From Pelargonium nanum (Eukaryota > Streptophyta > Magnoliopsida > Geraniales > Geraniaceae), in the NCBI GenBank assembly GCA_036897485.1, contig JAYMTF010000578.1, forward strand, positions 1 through 33,359: DNA of 33,359 nucleotides. Reading direction: 5' to 3'. Numbering within the stretch: the first letter of the stretch is position 1; each line of letters begins with the position of its first letter. The notes beneath the pieces are model-generated. The model saw only the letters and a list, made by a program, of their open reading frames with translations. It did not search any database and was not told the origin of the DNA. Positions 1 to 10,870 of this stretch are shown here, in pieces. Made by a program: the position numbers and the translations under genes.

Positions 1-57
1 ATAATATAATAACCTAAAAATAGAAACAAGACACTCATTTTGGGACGGAGGGAGTAG
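1..57. mobile_element. Stowaway-like MITE, one end only
   Basis: The window opens with AT-rich sequence ending in TTTTGGGACGGAGGGAGTA. Its reverse complement, TACTCCCTCCGTCCCAAAA, is the classic terminal inverted repeat of plant Stowaway (Tc1/mariner-type) MITEs, bounded by a TA target site (56-57). The other end lies outside the window, so length and target duplication cannot be checked. Such elements are non-coding and move with transposase supplied by mariner-like elements. Confidence 0.75.
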
Positions 58-914
58 GATTTTTCTCATTTAAATAACGAGTTCCTATCAGGAAGACAAG
101 TGTTTTCTGATACGCTTCACATAATTAAGTTATATAAGTGAGAATGACACCAATGTCATCAGTCTAATTAAGTGGGTTGGAGCTATGAGTCCCAGATAGA
201 GTAAATAATGGTCCTCCAGTCCTCTAGACAATATTTGAGATTGACATCTTACAAGTGTTTTGAACGATACAGGAGATTATCAGTGTCTTTGGTAGTATGA
301 TTTATTTACATGAACAAATTGTTTAGTTGGTTTGACATATTCATTTCTCGTTTACTAGTAGTTATGCTAATAGAGCGGCTTATACGTTTTATAAATCCTC
401 TATTTTATGCCATACATTGTTGTTCGAGATTTGATGATTTAAGTTAATTATATTCGGCCTTTTCAAATATTTTAGAAAAATTACAAGACTTAGTACTAAA
501 ATAAAGGTAGTTTTTTTTATTTAGTTGTTTTATGGAACTAGAATGAAATTTTAATTACAAAATTATTTTCATGACCTAAAAAAAACATAATAAAACATGA
601 AGAATATGAACCTCATTTCCATTTTTCTTGATGCCCATTTTCCTAACAAAAACTGAGAACCCAATATTTCAACCAAATTACTTGAAAAATGGGGCAAGAG
701 TGGGACTAAGCTCTTAATGAAAGCAATATATTTCAAGCAAACACTAAAATCTACATTCTACATGTCAACCAATGTTACAATACCATCACAAGAAATTAAC
801 AACATAATTCCAAATCTTGAAACATTGGTTGTCTTTTGACATTTTGATGACCCAATCTGACCCAAAGAACATACTAAAATAAACAAATCCTCTACACTAA
901 CATCCATCATGAAC
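58..914. other. 3' flank of the LIKE-COV gene
   Basis: AT-rich DNA downstream of the stop of the minus-strand LIKE-COV gene. The part nearest the stop (roughly 500-914) is probably its 3'UTR. No other coding signal is seen; small open frames here lack splice or family support. Confidence 0.5.
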
Positions 915-3900
915 TCAGATTCTGTCTGGTCTGCTTCCATCCATTGGAACAATCCGTGTATGTGTATCCATTGTGGATAGGATCTGGGGCATTGACATAC
1001 CCCCAGAAACGACAATTTCTGCAATTGATGAGCAAACGAACAATTTTAAGAGATGATAGATTCTAAGAGATGATTCGCTCCCATGCCTTTTCTAGATAAA
1101 CAACAAACAGAATGCTTACCAATTCCTTCCCGGACCGATAAGTTTGGTCTTATAACATCATTGCTATTGACCAAGAATATATCACCAATGTAAAGATGGT
1201 TCGTGGGAACATACACACAGCACAGCTCCTCATCCCCAGAATAGTTCTGCATTAAACCCAGTAAAAATTAAATTGTAAATGCCATTCGCAGTTATTATAA
1301 TTACAATCTCTCACTCGCATCATTTTGTAGGAGACATTCACAAAACATTGAACAAAATTTAATCTTCAAATTTAATATATCTTTTTGAGAATGGATGAGC
1401 AACAAAATGTAAGTCGAGCATTCTCTCAACACACTGAAAGGAGGGTAGAGGTAGGGGAGGTTGTCCGTGTTAAGGGCATCGCTGATAGTAGATAAGTATA
1501 CTATGATGGCAATTACAGCTCATGAAATTATCTCACAGTCGATATAGATGTATAAGAGTTTTAAACCCAGAGAGGAACCATAAAGCAGAGTTCTCCCAGG
1601 CCAAATCCTTTTCAGTGTTTTTGGAAAACAAAGGAACACTGACGAGTCCGGGTGCAAATCCTCATATTCCCAACATTTTGATGTAATGAAAAAACAACCA
1701 CCGCGCAATGCACAACTTGAGCGCATTATAAAACGAACAAGGCACACATAAAGAAATTCAAATTATTCGCATACCTGAAGGGTTACACAAGAAGTGATGA
1801 ACCCAAAAGCATATTCACCAATACGTGGATGCCTTATGATGGCCACTTCCTTGAAGGCTTGTGTATTTTGATCTGTAATAATTGGCAGATATATAGAATA
1901 TAAGTTGTCCACACCTAAAACCATTCAATCAGGAAATTGGAAACATTATAACTTATACTATACCCGGTGATATGGCAGCACTGATTTGCTTGGAGGCATT
2001 GTATATATGACGAACAAATGGCATCCGTTTGATAAACCACTCACCCAGGCCCAGGACAGATGCACCCAACCATGATGACATGAATACCCCAACCAAGAAG
2101 ATGAATGTTATGGAAGTAACAAAGCCAAGACCTAACAAACAGGAATATATCAGATTCATCAACCAGTGTTAGGGTTCAATGATAAACCACCTAGGAACCT
2201 AGAGGAGTGATTCGTTCAGGCACAATTATAAAAAACACAAAAGACACACCATTGCATAGCTCAATAGTTGCCTACTGGTCAGCAACACAATTAGAAAAAC
2301 TTTCTAACCAATAACCAAAGGAGAGAACAAAAGAGCACACAGAAAATATGTATTATTGACATGTAACAAGAGTGTGGGAGGATTTGGTATTAAAGGATCG
2401 GCTTACCGAAAATATCAATTCCAAGCTGAACATAGATTGGAGAGAAAAAACCATCCACAAAGTGAATGAACCACCATGTTATGTAGAAAGTTATAGCTAT
2501 TGGAAATAGGATGACACTGCAAAACAGCCAAAGAGTAAGCAACTAGTACAGCAGCAGACATGTTATTGTGGAAATTAGAAGTTGGGTCCCATTCAGTAAT
2601 GTTAGCATGCCTCAAAACATTATAAATTCTACCTTAGCAACTAGCCAAAATTCTAAAATTATATAGTCTTTCAAGCCAAAATTTCATGTCATCTATTGGT
2701 AGAGTTATTTACTTTTGGGGGTGAGAACCTGTCTATAGATTGGAATCTAAAATTTGATATTCTTCCATGAACCAATACATCACAAAATCTTAAAGCATTT
2801 CAAGTTCCAACTAGAGATCAGGATAAATAGAGAGAAGTGCAGCCTGACACATCAATTGCACCACCTAACAGATTCTAACAACATAGGAGTTTTCAAAGGT
2901 ATTCATCCTAAGAGAACACATCCATGTGTACAGTATCAGTAACAGTAGGATCAAACAGACATAATATATATATAAGAGAATAAAAAATCTAAGCCAAGCC
3001 AATAAGATCATACCACCACATTAAATTTCATCCACACCCACCCAAAAGAATTTGTGGGAGCGCCCCATTGAATCCGGTATATTTTAATGAATTGTCATTA
3101 TCTCATTGGTGGCTTAAACTATTACTTGCTCTCATATGAGAATAAAGATTACTAAAAACCAATATAACTTTAGAGTTTACTGCCCAGAAGAGCACATTCC
3201 CATTTAGCTACAAAGATTTCTCATGAAGAATTGAGATAGAAAATAAAAGGCAATATTGCAAATGTCATAGCAATCAAAGTCAGAATAAATTCTCACACAG
3301 TGAATAACTACTCTGATGTAGTTGGCATTTGAATTGTACTGATACCCAGAAGCATTTCTTTTGCCAAACAACTTTGTCATGGTTACTCAATGGAGAAGAA
3401 AAAAGAGACCGGTGACAACCAAGATAGATAAAATAGAAAGTGATCAAGTGCGCATGCATGAGAGCTGGGGTTAACATCAAATATTAGCCCTAACAGTGCA
3501 AGTAATCACTTAAATATGTGTATACAATAAAGTGCATACTATAATCAGTTTCTAAGAAGGTTGAAGAACTACACACCATCCTGTCATGAACTTTTTTGAA
3601 GCCCAGCTCCTAACAACCTTGTAAAATGTCTACAATACAATATACAACAAAATATCAGAAAAGTATAGAAGTAGGTGTTGGGAGAGATTAGAAAACAGAC
3701 ACTTAATCAGTAACAAACAGGTAGAATAGTTTATTCTGTAAGACTTAGCATTCTCAATATTATATTTCTATAAACAATTCTGCAGTAAAAGAATGCACAT
3801 ATGTGTATGTTAGCATGTAAAACACCTCCAACAGAAATTCAAGAGTCGCATTTTGGTATTGGGTCCCCTCAACAGTAAAAATAGTCACTCCCACCAAAAA

Positions 3901-4847
3901 AAATTGCATATGACTCGTTTTTTAGGATTCACGAAATATCAATAATTGGTCAATCTTAACTCCCTGTTCCCAATGTAGACTTAAGTCTTAACATAACATA
4001 GCAAAGATGTTCACTGCTCCATTTCAATGGAATTCATATTGACAGTTGGGAACTAGGACAGTTATTTCCATTTCATTCAGCCAATTTATTGACAGAAACC
4101 CAGAAAACAGGAGGAGATACATGTAAAAACAACTAAAAATGGTAGGGGTACGCATTAATATGGAAAGAAGTAATAAGAACAAACACGATAATGCATGAAC
4201 TTACAAAGTGGAAGAGGATAAGAGTAAATATCCCAAGTAGTTTTGCTAAAGAATTCATGTAGCTGGCCCCAATTTTATACGGGAACAGCTTGGCTGTTGT
4301 TGTAAAGAGTTAGAGGAACCCATTTCTAAGGAAACAATGAGAACTAATCTACAAATATTTCATACAAGAGCATATTTAAGCTCTTTTATGAACTCATGCT
4401 TCCCAAATTATGAACAAAAAAGAGCTCCCAAGCAAAACCACCCTCAATATGTCCATAGCTTTCAAAATTAGCAACTAGAGAAGCTCTGAGCCAAAACATC
4501 CCCAATTGGTTCTCCAATTCACCCATACCAGAAAACATTACCAAAGTCAAAAAGAGACCTAAGAGACCAATTTGAACAAAACCCAGAAAACAAACAGCAA
4601 ATTATACTCCAATTATCCAACAAACGAAAAGGAAATCCAAAAATTTCTCAGCATCCAAACACAAAACTACAAACAAATGGACCAAATCCAAGGGATCATT
4701 CACCTCACGGCCCGTATGGTGCGAAGGCGGAGAGGACGAGGAGGGTTTGGAGGACTCGTCATCGTCGACCGAGTCGGCGACCGGAATGAGAAGCTCTCGA
4801 TCTCTCTCTCTGCTCGCCATCACGATGGAAGATTTGTCATCGCCCAT
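915..4847 (-). CDS. LCV: LIKE COV (CONTINUOUS VASCULAR RING-like) membrane protein, DUF502
   Basis: Seven exons on the minus strand: 4704-4847, 3577-3629, 2407-2516, 1964-2131, 1775-1872, 1120-1246 and 915-1018, all with GT-AG introns and continuous phase, giving 267 aa. The protein begins MGDDKSSIVMASRERDRELL, followed by a Ser-rich acidic stretch and two hydrophobic segments (about residues 66-90 and 104-130; the second contains FLVGVFMSSWLGASVLGLGE). Then come family blocks such as KRMPFVRHIYNASKQISAAI, CCVYVPTNHLYIGDIF and VSGGMSMPQILSTMDTH. COV1/LCV proteins are plant membrane proteins that restrain vascular differentiation in stems; Golgi localisation and a role in vacuolar protein sorting have been reported for members. 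The start is the ATG at 4847; the preceding in-frame codon is GTG. Exons 1-2 and 2-3 are separated by introns of about 1.07 kb and 1.06 kb. The gene looks intact. The choice between COV1 and LCV1/2/3 orthology is uncertain. Confidence 0.93.
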
Positions 4848-5099
4848 CACCGAAACGAAATTGGCGTAATCAATTCAACACAATTCCTACAACTCTGTGT
4901 CTCTCTCTCTAGAACACTGTACCAGCAAGAGAGAGATGGAGAATTTGGTTTTCCTTTTTCCAGATGAGCGAGCTACGACTTTTGAATTTCAGTTTCTCTT
5001 CTTTTTGCTCGTTTCGTTTCGTCGAATTTGGATTTTGTTTTCCCTGGAATTTTGAAATTTGATAGAACGCTGTTTGGATATAAAAAAACGCTTTTTATA
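4848..5099 (-). promoter_or_regulatory. 5'UTR and core promoter of the LIKE-COV gene
   Basis: Upstream of the ATG the minus strand has a GAGAGAGAGA tract (4895-4912 on plus reads CT-rich), typical of a plant 5' leader. A TATAAAAAG sequence on the minus strand at 5099-5091 would place transcription start near 5065 and give a leader of about 215 nt. This is motif-based inference. Confidence 0.4.
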
Positions 5100-7265
5100 T
5101 TACATTAAATGTGACAACTTGAACGAAATGTTCTTCTTGCCTTTGTTAAGCGCCGGATTATTCAATGTCAATTGTAATTTTACTTATTCAATATATAATG
5201 TCATAATTTTTACGTGCGTGTTTATGCTGTGCTGAAAATTATTTACGCGATATACAAACACGGCTCAACGAGTTTGCCACATGTGAGCAAGACACAGTAC
5301 GATTACGAAATGTATTAGCTCGCGATAAATTTCATGTTGTGTCCGTGTCATATGTCGTATTACGAACTACTTGTCAGCTCTAATTAGAATACGCTTGCAA
5401 TATTATGAACAAGGGTGGATCAAACACATGATTTAACCTTAGATTTTTAATGTTATAATTTGACATTTTGGCATTTATAATTTATTTTGAATGAGGAGTT
5501 GGTTGATGAGCTGTTACCAATCATTAATGCCAGCATTGGGTCACAAGAAACACAACTGGAAATTGCAATCCAAAAATACAATTATGAATGAAAATAATTT
5601 TGTTTATTTGCATGGCCTGTACATTTTTTTTGGGTTGGGATTGACTTGAGACTAAATTATATATATATTTGACAAGCTCATGAATATTAATGACATGATA
5701 ATGCATGAAGAGTTTTTTTTTTCTCAATTTATTTTATTAAGTGAGAACTAAAAATAATTTAATATTTATTTGTTGAATAATTTTTTTATTATTATAAAAT
5801 ATCTGGTTCCACAGCTTCATTGATAAAAACAATTAAAGATGTCTTTTTTTGTAATTTAGTGGTGTCTTATCTTCTATTATGAGATGAGATGGGATTTCAA
5901 TGTATTTTATGAAAATATATTGATTTTTCTAAGTTTTGTTATGGGTTCATATAGCAAATAAAATGGGCTTTTGTTAAGAATATAAGGTTTGGCCCACTAA
6001 CAAAATTGATTAGGAAAAGTGTTTATGGTATGTAAATTAACACTCTTCAATAAACATCATTTAAAATAACAGGTCTAAAATTGAAGGTTCAATAAAAGCC
6101 ATTGGTTTGACCATTTACCTTGAAATTGAGTGAGTCTCAAATTCTATTCTTAACCCATTCAACACGTTTAAAAATGAAAACCAAACCGGTCCTAATGACC
6201 CCACAAACACAAATGCTTCAAATTAAAAGTCTCAAAGAATCAAGAAATTAAAGGATCAATGTTGGAATAAGCTCACAAATACTGTTCACACCTATTAATT
6301 TGATCAACAATATTGAAATGTAAATTACACCGATCTGTAAACGAAGAGTAGAGTACCTGTTTCGAGCATAGTTTGTCAGTAAAATTGGGTCGCGCCATGA
6401 GGAGTTGTGACACAGATTTATTCTGGAGAGAAAATGTAACTATGTGGTTCTAGTATATTTTATATTTGTAGTTATGTTCATGTGTGTGTATATAACTTGT
6501 TACAATAGATAGGAAGTTTATAAGATAAGTACCAATGAAACTATAAGATAAAATTGGTTGTTGCTTAAATGTATATTTAGATCACTACAATACTATTGAG
6601 CACATCATTTCAAACTAATCTGCAACTTGAATAAAATAATAATTAATTACATATATTAAAGTTGTGAAGAATGATATAAATACGTAAACTACAAAAAAAA
6701 ATTGTCATTTTCATATACTATTTCTTGGTTCGGTTTTTCTCAAAGTACATTTTTACTCTCACGCTCGAGGCGGATTTCCAGGCACACAACCGGGTGCCCA
6801 AGCCTCCAGTTTCATCTCCAAGGGCTTAAGCCTTCAGCTCCGACCCCTAGGACTTCGTACTTATAATATTTTCATTACAACTTCCCTTACGCATGAATAA
6901 GAAAACGACAAACTCTAGTGTGCTCTTTTGACCCGTTTCAAAGAGCATGGATTGATGGATACGTAATGTCAAGTTTCAAGCTTACTAATGTTAACACCAT
7001 CTCTTAGTTTGATCAAGCAACAAGGAAATGCAAATCACCAATTCATATACTCATAACTTGCCTTTCATTTCTAAAGGTTTCCAATACATATAGAATTTTG
7101 TTAGTTCTGTGTGCTCTCATTTGAGTATCTACCCCCATATATATATCACCAATCTAAACATTGACTTAAGCAATAACTTTCAGACAACAATTTGAACCCA
7201 TCCCAGAGTTATTTACAGAACAACCAATACCTCAAACCTGTGTATAACAAGTCCCAAACCTCAGA
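5100..7265. other. AT-rich intergenic region
   Basis: No open frame here has family similarity that I recognise. It contains a decayed repeat (about 5205-5390), long A/T runs, and a short GC-richer island at about 6755-6855 that stands out from its surroundings. The last 100-250 bases before 7266 are probably the 3'UTR of the TRM-like gene. Confidence 0.5.
5205..5390. repeat. Decayed dispersed repeat rich in CGTGTTT/CACGA words, copy 1
   Basis: The stretch is dense in words such as cgtgcgtgttt, aaacacggctc, gtgtccgtgtc and cgtattacgaac, and stops at a TTGTCAGCTCTAATTAGA boundary. A similar word content and a similar end (GTGCCAACTCTAATAATA) occur at 29470-29770. Plant genomes carry high-copy non-autonomous elements of this composition. 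The family assignment is not secure. Confidence 0.35.
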
Positions 7266-10200
7266 CTAGGAAATAGCCTCTTCAATCAATTCACTCAAAA
7301 GTAGCTTCTCTATGTCACTCACAACTTGCTCTGCTTCATCCACAGAAAACCCATTCCTCCAACCCAAATCCCACACTCCATTCACCACTCCATTGGACCA
7401 TATGTCTCTCTCCAATATTGCATACAAGTTGTCACTGCCAAGTTTAGTGTAGCTTCTGAGGGTCTCAACTCCCTCACAAACTTCCTCCATCAGCTGGTCT
7501 AGGGAGATACTTATTCTCGTCTTCCCGGTGCACGCGAGTAACAACGGGTGGATCTTTCTTGAATCTAGGAGGCTTCTACGTTTCACGAATTCATTTGCAC
7601 AATCCAAAGAGACTTCTGCACTTGCCATTCCACAATCCTCGATTTCGGGTGCTTGTAAAGCTAAAGGAAAACTAACGTTGAGGTCAAAGAGATCCTCTAA
7701 GCGACTCAGAAATGATGGACTGCCCAAGAGAAGAGCTTCCAGTTTGGTTTGATGAGTTCTCGAGCTTTTACTATCAGCTAGATCGTGGCCTTCATTTTCA
7801 AGGGCTTCTTCGGCTGTGTCAGCTTCTCTTTCATGCTTTGGGGTTAGCATTGTAGAGCTGCCAAGGGCACTTGGCATATGAACTTCTATTGAAAATTCAA
7901 AAACAACAAGTGAGTCATATGAACTTATATATTGACAATGTCATCGTAAAAAAATAAAAACGTATTTGCATAGCAAATACACAAGAACACGCTCAAAAGG
8001 CACCAAACTACAGAGATAGATTATACCATGATGCAGCTGTTTCCTAGATACTATGATTAAATTTCACAAGCAAAATACGCATATACACATTGGGAGATAC
8101 ATATGCTTAGAAGGGCATTTTTGAATGGAATTAGAGCTTAATAAGTATCAGTCTTTGGCAATTAATTGCATTATTTACAACAACAAAAAGGCTTACCTTC
8201 AATCTGAAGTTCAGAGGCATCGATTTCTTCTTCTGTAGTGAGCTGGTCTGTGAGTGTAGCATTAGTATCTTTTTCAGATGACTCGTTTTCACTTGTAGGG
8301 CTGTTCTTGTCTTTTTGACACTCTAAGCTCTCAATCTGCATTGGAGACAGAATTGTATTACTTTTCTTGAATACAACAGTCTTTTTCTTTCACATGATAG
8401 TTTAATAGCTGAATGTGGAATCAGAAAACAAAGTTCACAAAAACAAAGATCTTTAGTAAGACTCACAATTGTTTGAGCTGATGCAGGCTTATTCTTTGGC
8501 TTTTCCTTCTCAGTCCGAGTCCTCTTGCGACCACTGAAGTTATGCATTACGGGTTGTTTCGGGCTTTTTGAGATAAGATGTGGGGTTGTATTTTGTTTCC
8601 CCGAGTTCTGAAGCTTTCTTATGTTTGATCCATTTTCAGACTGTCCCAGCTTTGTTTTGCTCACTTTGGCTTGATCTTCAGAACTTGACAAGCTTTGAGA
8701 TTGCACCACCTCCTTCTCTACTGGTTTTCTGCTAGTAGAAGCCACCTTTTGAATTTTGTCAACTCTCTTGTCGATTGCCTCCTTTTTCGGTTGCTTGTGC
8801 TTTCTATGGTCTGAAGCTTTAAGTTTATTTGAAGCTCTTCCTTTGGTCTTAACCACTTCTTCATCTAGCTTCCTCAGAACATCCTCGGAGTCCTTGGAAG
8901 CTATTCCTCGGGCCTTAACTACTTCTTCATCTGGTTTCCTCACTTCCTCTTTAGAGTCCTGGGAAGCTATATCTCTAGTCTTAACCACTCCTTCATCGGG
9001 TTTCCTCACTTCCTCCTTAGAGTCTTTGCCCACAACCCGACAAGGCGTTTTGACTAGAGTTTCTCCTTCAACTACAACCCCTTTTCGGAGCATTTTGTTG
9101 TTCGAAATCCTTTCATCACAGCTCACTATCTCGGGTGGATGCTCATCTTTCGTTTTCAGTTGCCTGATCAATTTGTTTCTCTTCAAAGCTTCTTCTTCCC
9201 AAAATGTTGGTTCTGAGGCCTCAGAATCATGCCATCGTGAACGTATAGGTTTTATGAGCACAATTGGTGGACTGTCGTGAACTGATCTACATCTCGGATA
9301 AGCATCATTGTAACGATTGGAACGAGACTTAAAATCTTTCACAGAATCATCTTTCAAGACTCCTTTGAATTTCACAGTTTCCGGTACTTCCTTCACTGTC
9401 CTCAGCTCCGGATCCACCTTCTTAACTGCAAACTGAGGCTTCTTTGCCACTGGTTTTGAGGGGAATTCTTCCAAACCCATAAGCTTGGCAATCAAGTTCG
9501 GACCTTTAGCCTTATTCTGCGAAGCTGCAGGCGAAAGAGACGAGACTGTGGAACCAAATCTGTTACTGTGAGAACGATCTGTCGAAGACTGGCTCGAGCT
9601 AGTTGAAGGCATTTCCGAATCCAAATCAAAGCTTCTTTGCTGAATGCAAGTTTTTTCTTCTGTTCTTGAGTTAGGTGGCATTAGATTTTGCCTTGTGAAG
9701 CTTTCTCTGATCACCTCCCTAAGCTGCTCTATGCAATCCCTCGAAGGCCCATCAACCGAAACCCTTCGGTTTTGACCCGAGAAACGATCTGATCTCAACC
9801 TCCCAATCTCCATTCCATCCACCATTAGTCTCTTCTGCTTCTGCTTCTTTATCTGTGCCATGTACTTGGAAGCTTCTTGCAACTTCCCAAGCATGACCAA
9901 AGACTCTTGCAGATCAAGAGCTCCTTTGAGCAAATCCTTAGCAACATCCTCAGACTGCCCGTCGAAACTCATCCTTCTAGACCACGAACCAATCATCCGG
10001 TTAAGCTTCTCGGCTCCTCGAGAGACCTCCAAAAGCTGCAAAGACGACGAGCTATGGAACTCCTCAGAGCCTCTTTTAGACCCCATATCTTCACTCTCTA
10101 TCTTTGATGCCAAAGACCTACTACTGGACTCAAAACATGCCTCTTGTTGCTGTTGACTCTCAATCTTATGCTTCATTTTGTGAGAACCAGTCTTGTATTT

Positions 10201-10293
10201 TCTGAATGTCCCACATTCCACCACTCCTTTCGGATCATCACATGTCACAAATGATCTGTACACTACTGATCTGAAGCTGTCCTGAGGAGGCAT
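7266..10293 (-). CDS. TRM-like protein (TON1-recruiting-motif type, DUF3741/DUF4378)
   Basis: Four coding exons: 8467-10293, 8197-8335, 7266-7885 plus the 5'UTR exon described separately; the coding part is therefore in three exons and encodes 861 aa. The N-terminus reads MPPQDSFRSVVYRSFVTCDD. Residues 266-278 are NLIAKLMGLEEFP, the conserved motif of TRM/LONGIFOLIA-type proteins. The C-terminal 150 or so residues (from about 700) have the DUF4378 pattern, including LDQLMEEVCEGVETL and a terminal DIEKLLLSELIEEAIS. Most of the middle is Ser/Lys/Arg-rich and looks disordered, with a three-copy repeat at residues 424-489. TRM proteins bind microtubules and recruit the TON1-TON2/FASS-PP2A module that orders the cortical array and preprophase band. 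I could not confirm a TON1-binding terminal motif, so TRM-like is the safer name. The start is the first ATG after the 5'UTR intron. Confidence 0.85.
8827..9024 (-). repeat. Three tandem 66-bp units coding a 22-residue repeat
   Basis: Within the TRM-like coding exon, residues 424-445, 446-467 and 468-489 are successive copies of a unit of the form DS(K/E)xxxRKxDExVVKxxxxAS. Each copy is 66 bp, so the frame is preserved. Copies 1 and 2 are the more alike (DSKEEVRKPDE in both); copy 3 has diverged (DSEDVLRKLDE). The unit is charged and probably helical or disordered. Confidence 0.85.
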
Positions 10294-10870
10294 ATTCTGT
10301 GACTGAAAAACACCACAGCAAAACTCAGATGCTGCCAATAATCTATGAACTAAATGTCTAAATCTCACAAAAAGCTTACATGTGTTGTATATTGTAAGCA
10401 AATTCTATAAACACTGCCCATAAAAGACAAAATGATGCTCTCATTCACAGGCCAAATAAACAATCAGTTGTTGACAAAAACATAAAATAAAAACAAAGGA
10501 AAAGGGTATTTTTTTCTGAGAAATCTTCAAACACGGGTATTAACACTCACAGTAAAAACCAAAAAATCACAAAAAACCCATGAAAACCCAGTACCCATTT
10601 TCTGAAAACAAAAATGGGAAAGCAAAAAAATTGAAACTTTCTCAGGTACCTGAGTTTCTGTGGCTGCTATGTACCAATCAACCCAGTTTCTGTCTTCTCC
10701 AGCATTAGCCCAGAAAACCAAATCAGAAGAGAAAAACAAAGAAAACCCAGAAACAGAGTACCGGAAAAATCTGATCTTTATGAGGAATTGAGCATGGAGA
10801 GAGTGAGATCAGGCAGGAACAGAGCAGTCGGTGCATTGACTTTACTGTACCAACTGCGAAACAACAATTA
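10294..10870 (-). other. 5'UTR with intron and short uORF, TRM-like gene
   Basis: A 5' leader exon ends at 10650 (CTCAG|GTACCTG) and rejoins at 10302 (TTTTCAG|TCACAG), nine bases before the start codon, giving a 347-nt leader intron (10303-10649). The leader exon carries a short uORF, ATG at 10795 and stop TAA ending at 10778, coding MLNSS. The frame of the main CDS stays open back through the leader exon but has no ATG there, only a TTG, so the start at 10293 is preferred. The upstream limit of the leader is a guess. Confidence 0.65.

Noticed and set aside
4572-4967. 131-codon plus-strand frame near 4.6-5.0 kb
   Set aside because: Antisense to exon 1 of the LIKE-COV gene; its RRRRGRGGFGG run is the mirror of the Ser/Pro-rich stretch.
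8756-9280. 174-codon open frame on the plus strand
   Set aside because: It lies wholly antisense to the TRM-like coding exon and its Ser/Leu-rich content is the mirror of the Lys/Glu-rich tandem repeat there; no family match or splice support.
10650-10739. N-terminal extension of the TRM-like protein through the leader exon (LFFSSDLVFWANAGEDRNW)
   Set aside because: The frame splices in phase, but the only possible initiator is TTG at 10739; no ATG exists in that frame, so the ATG at 10293 is preferred.
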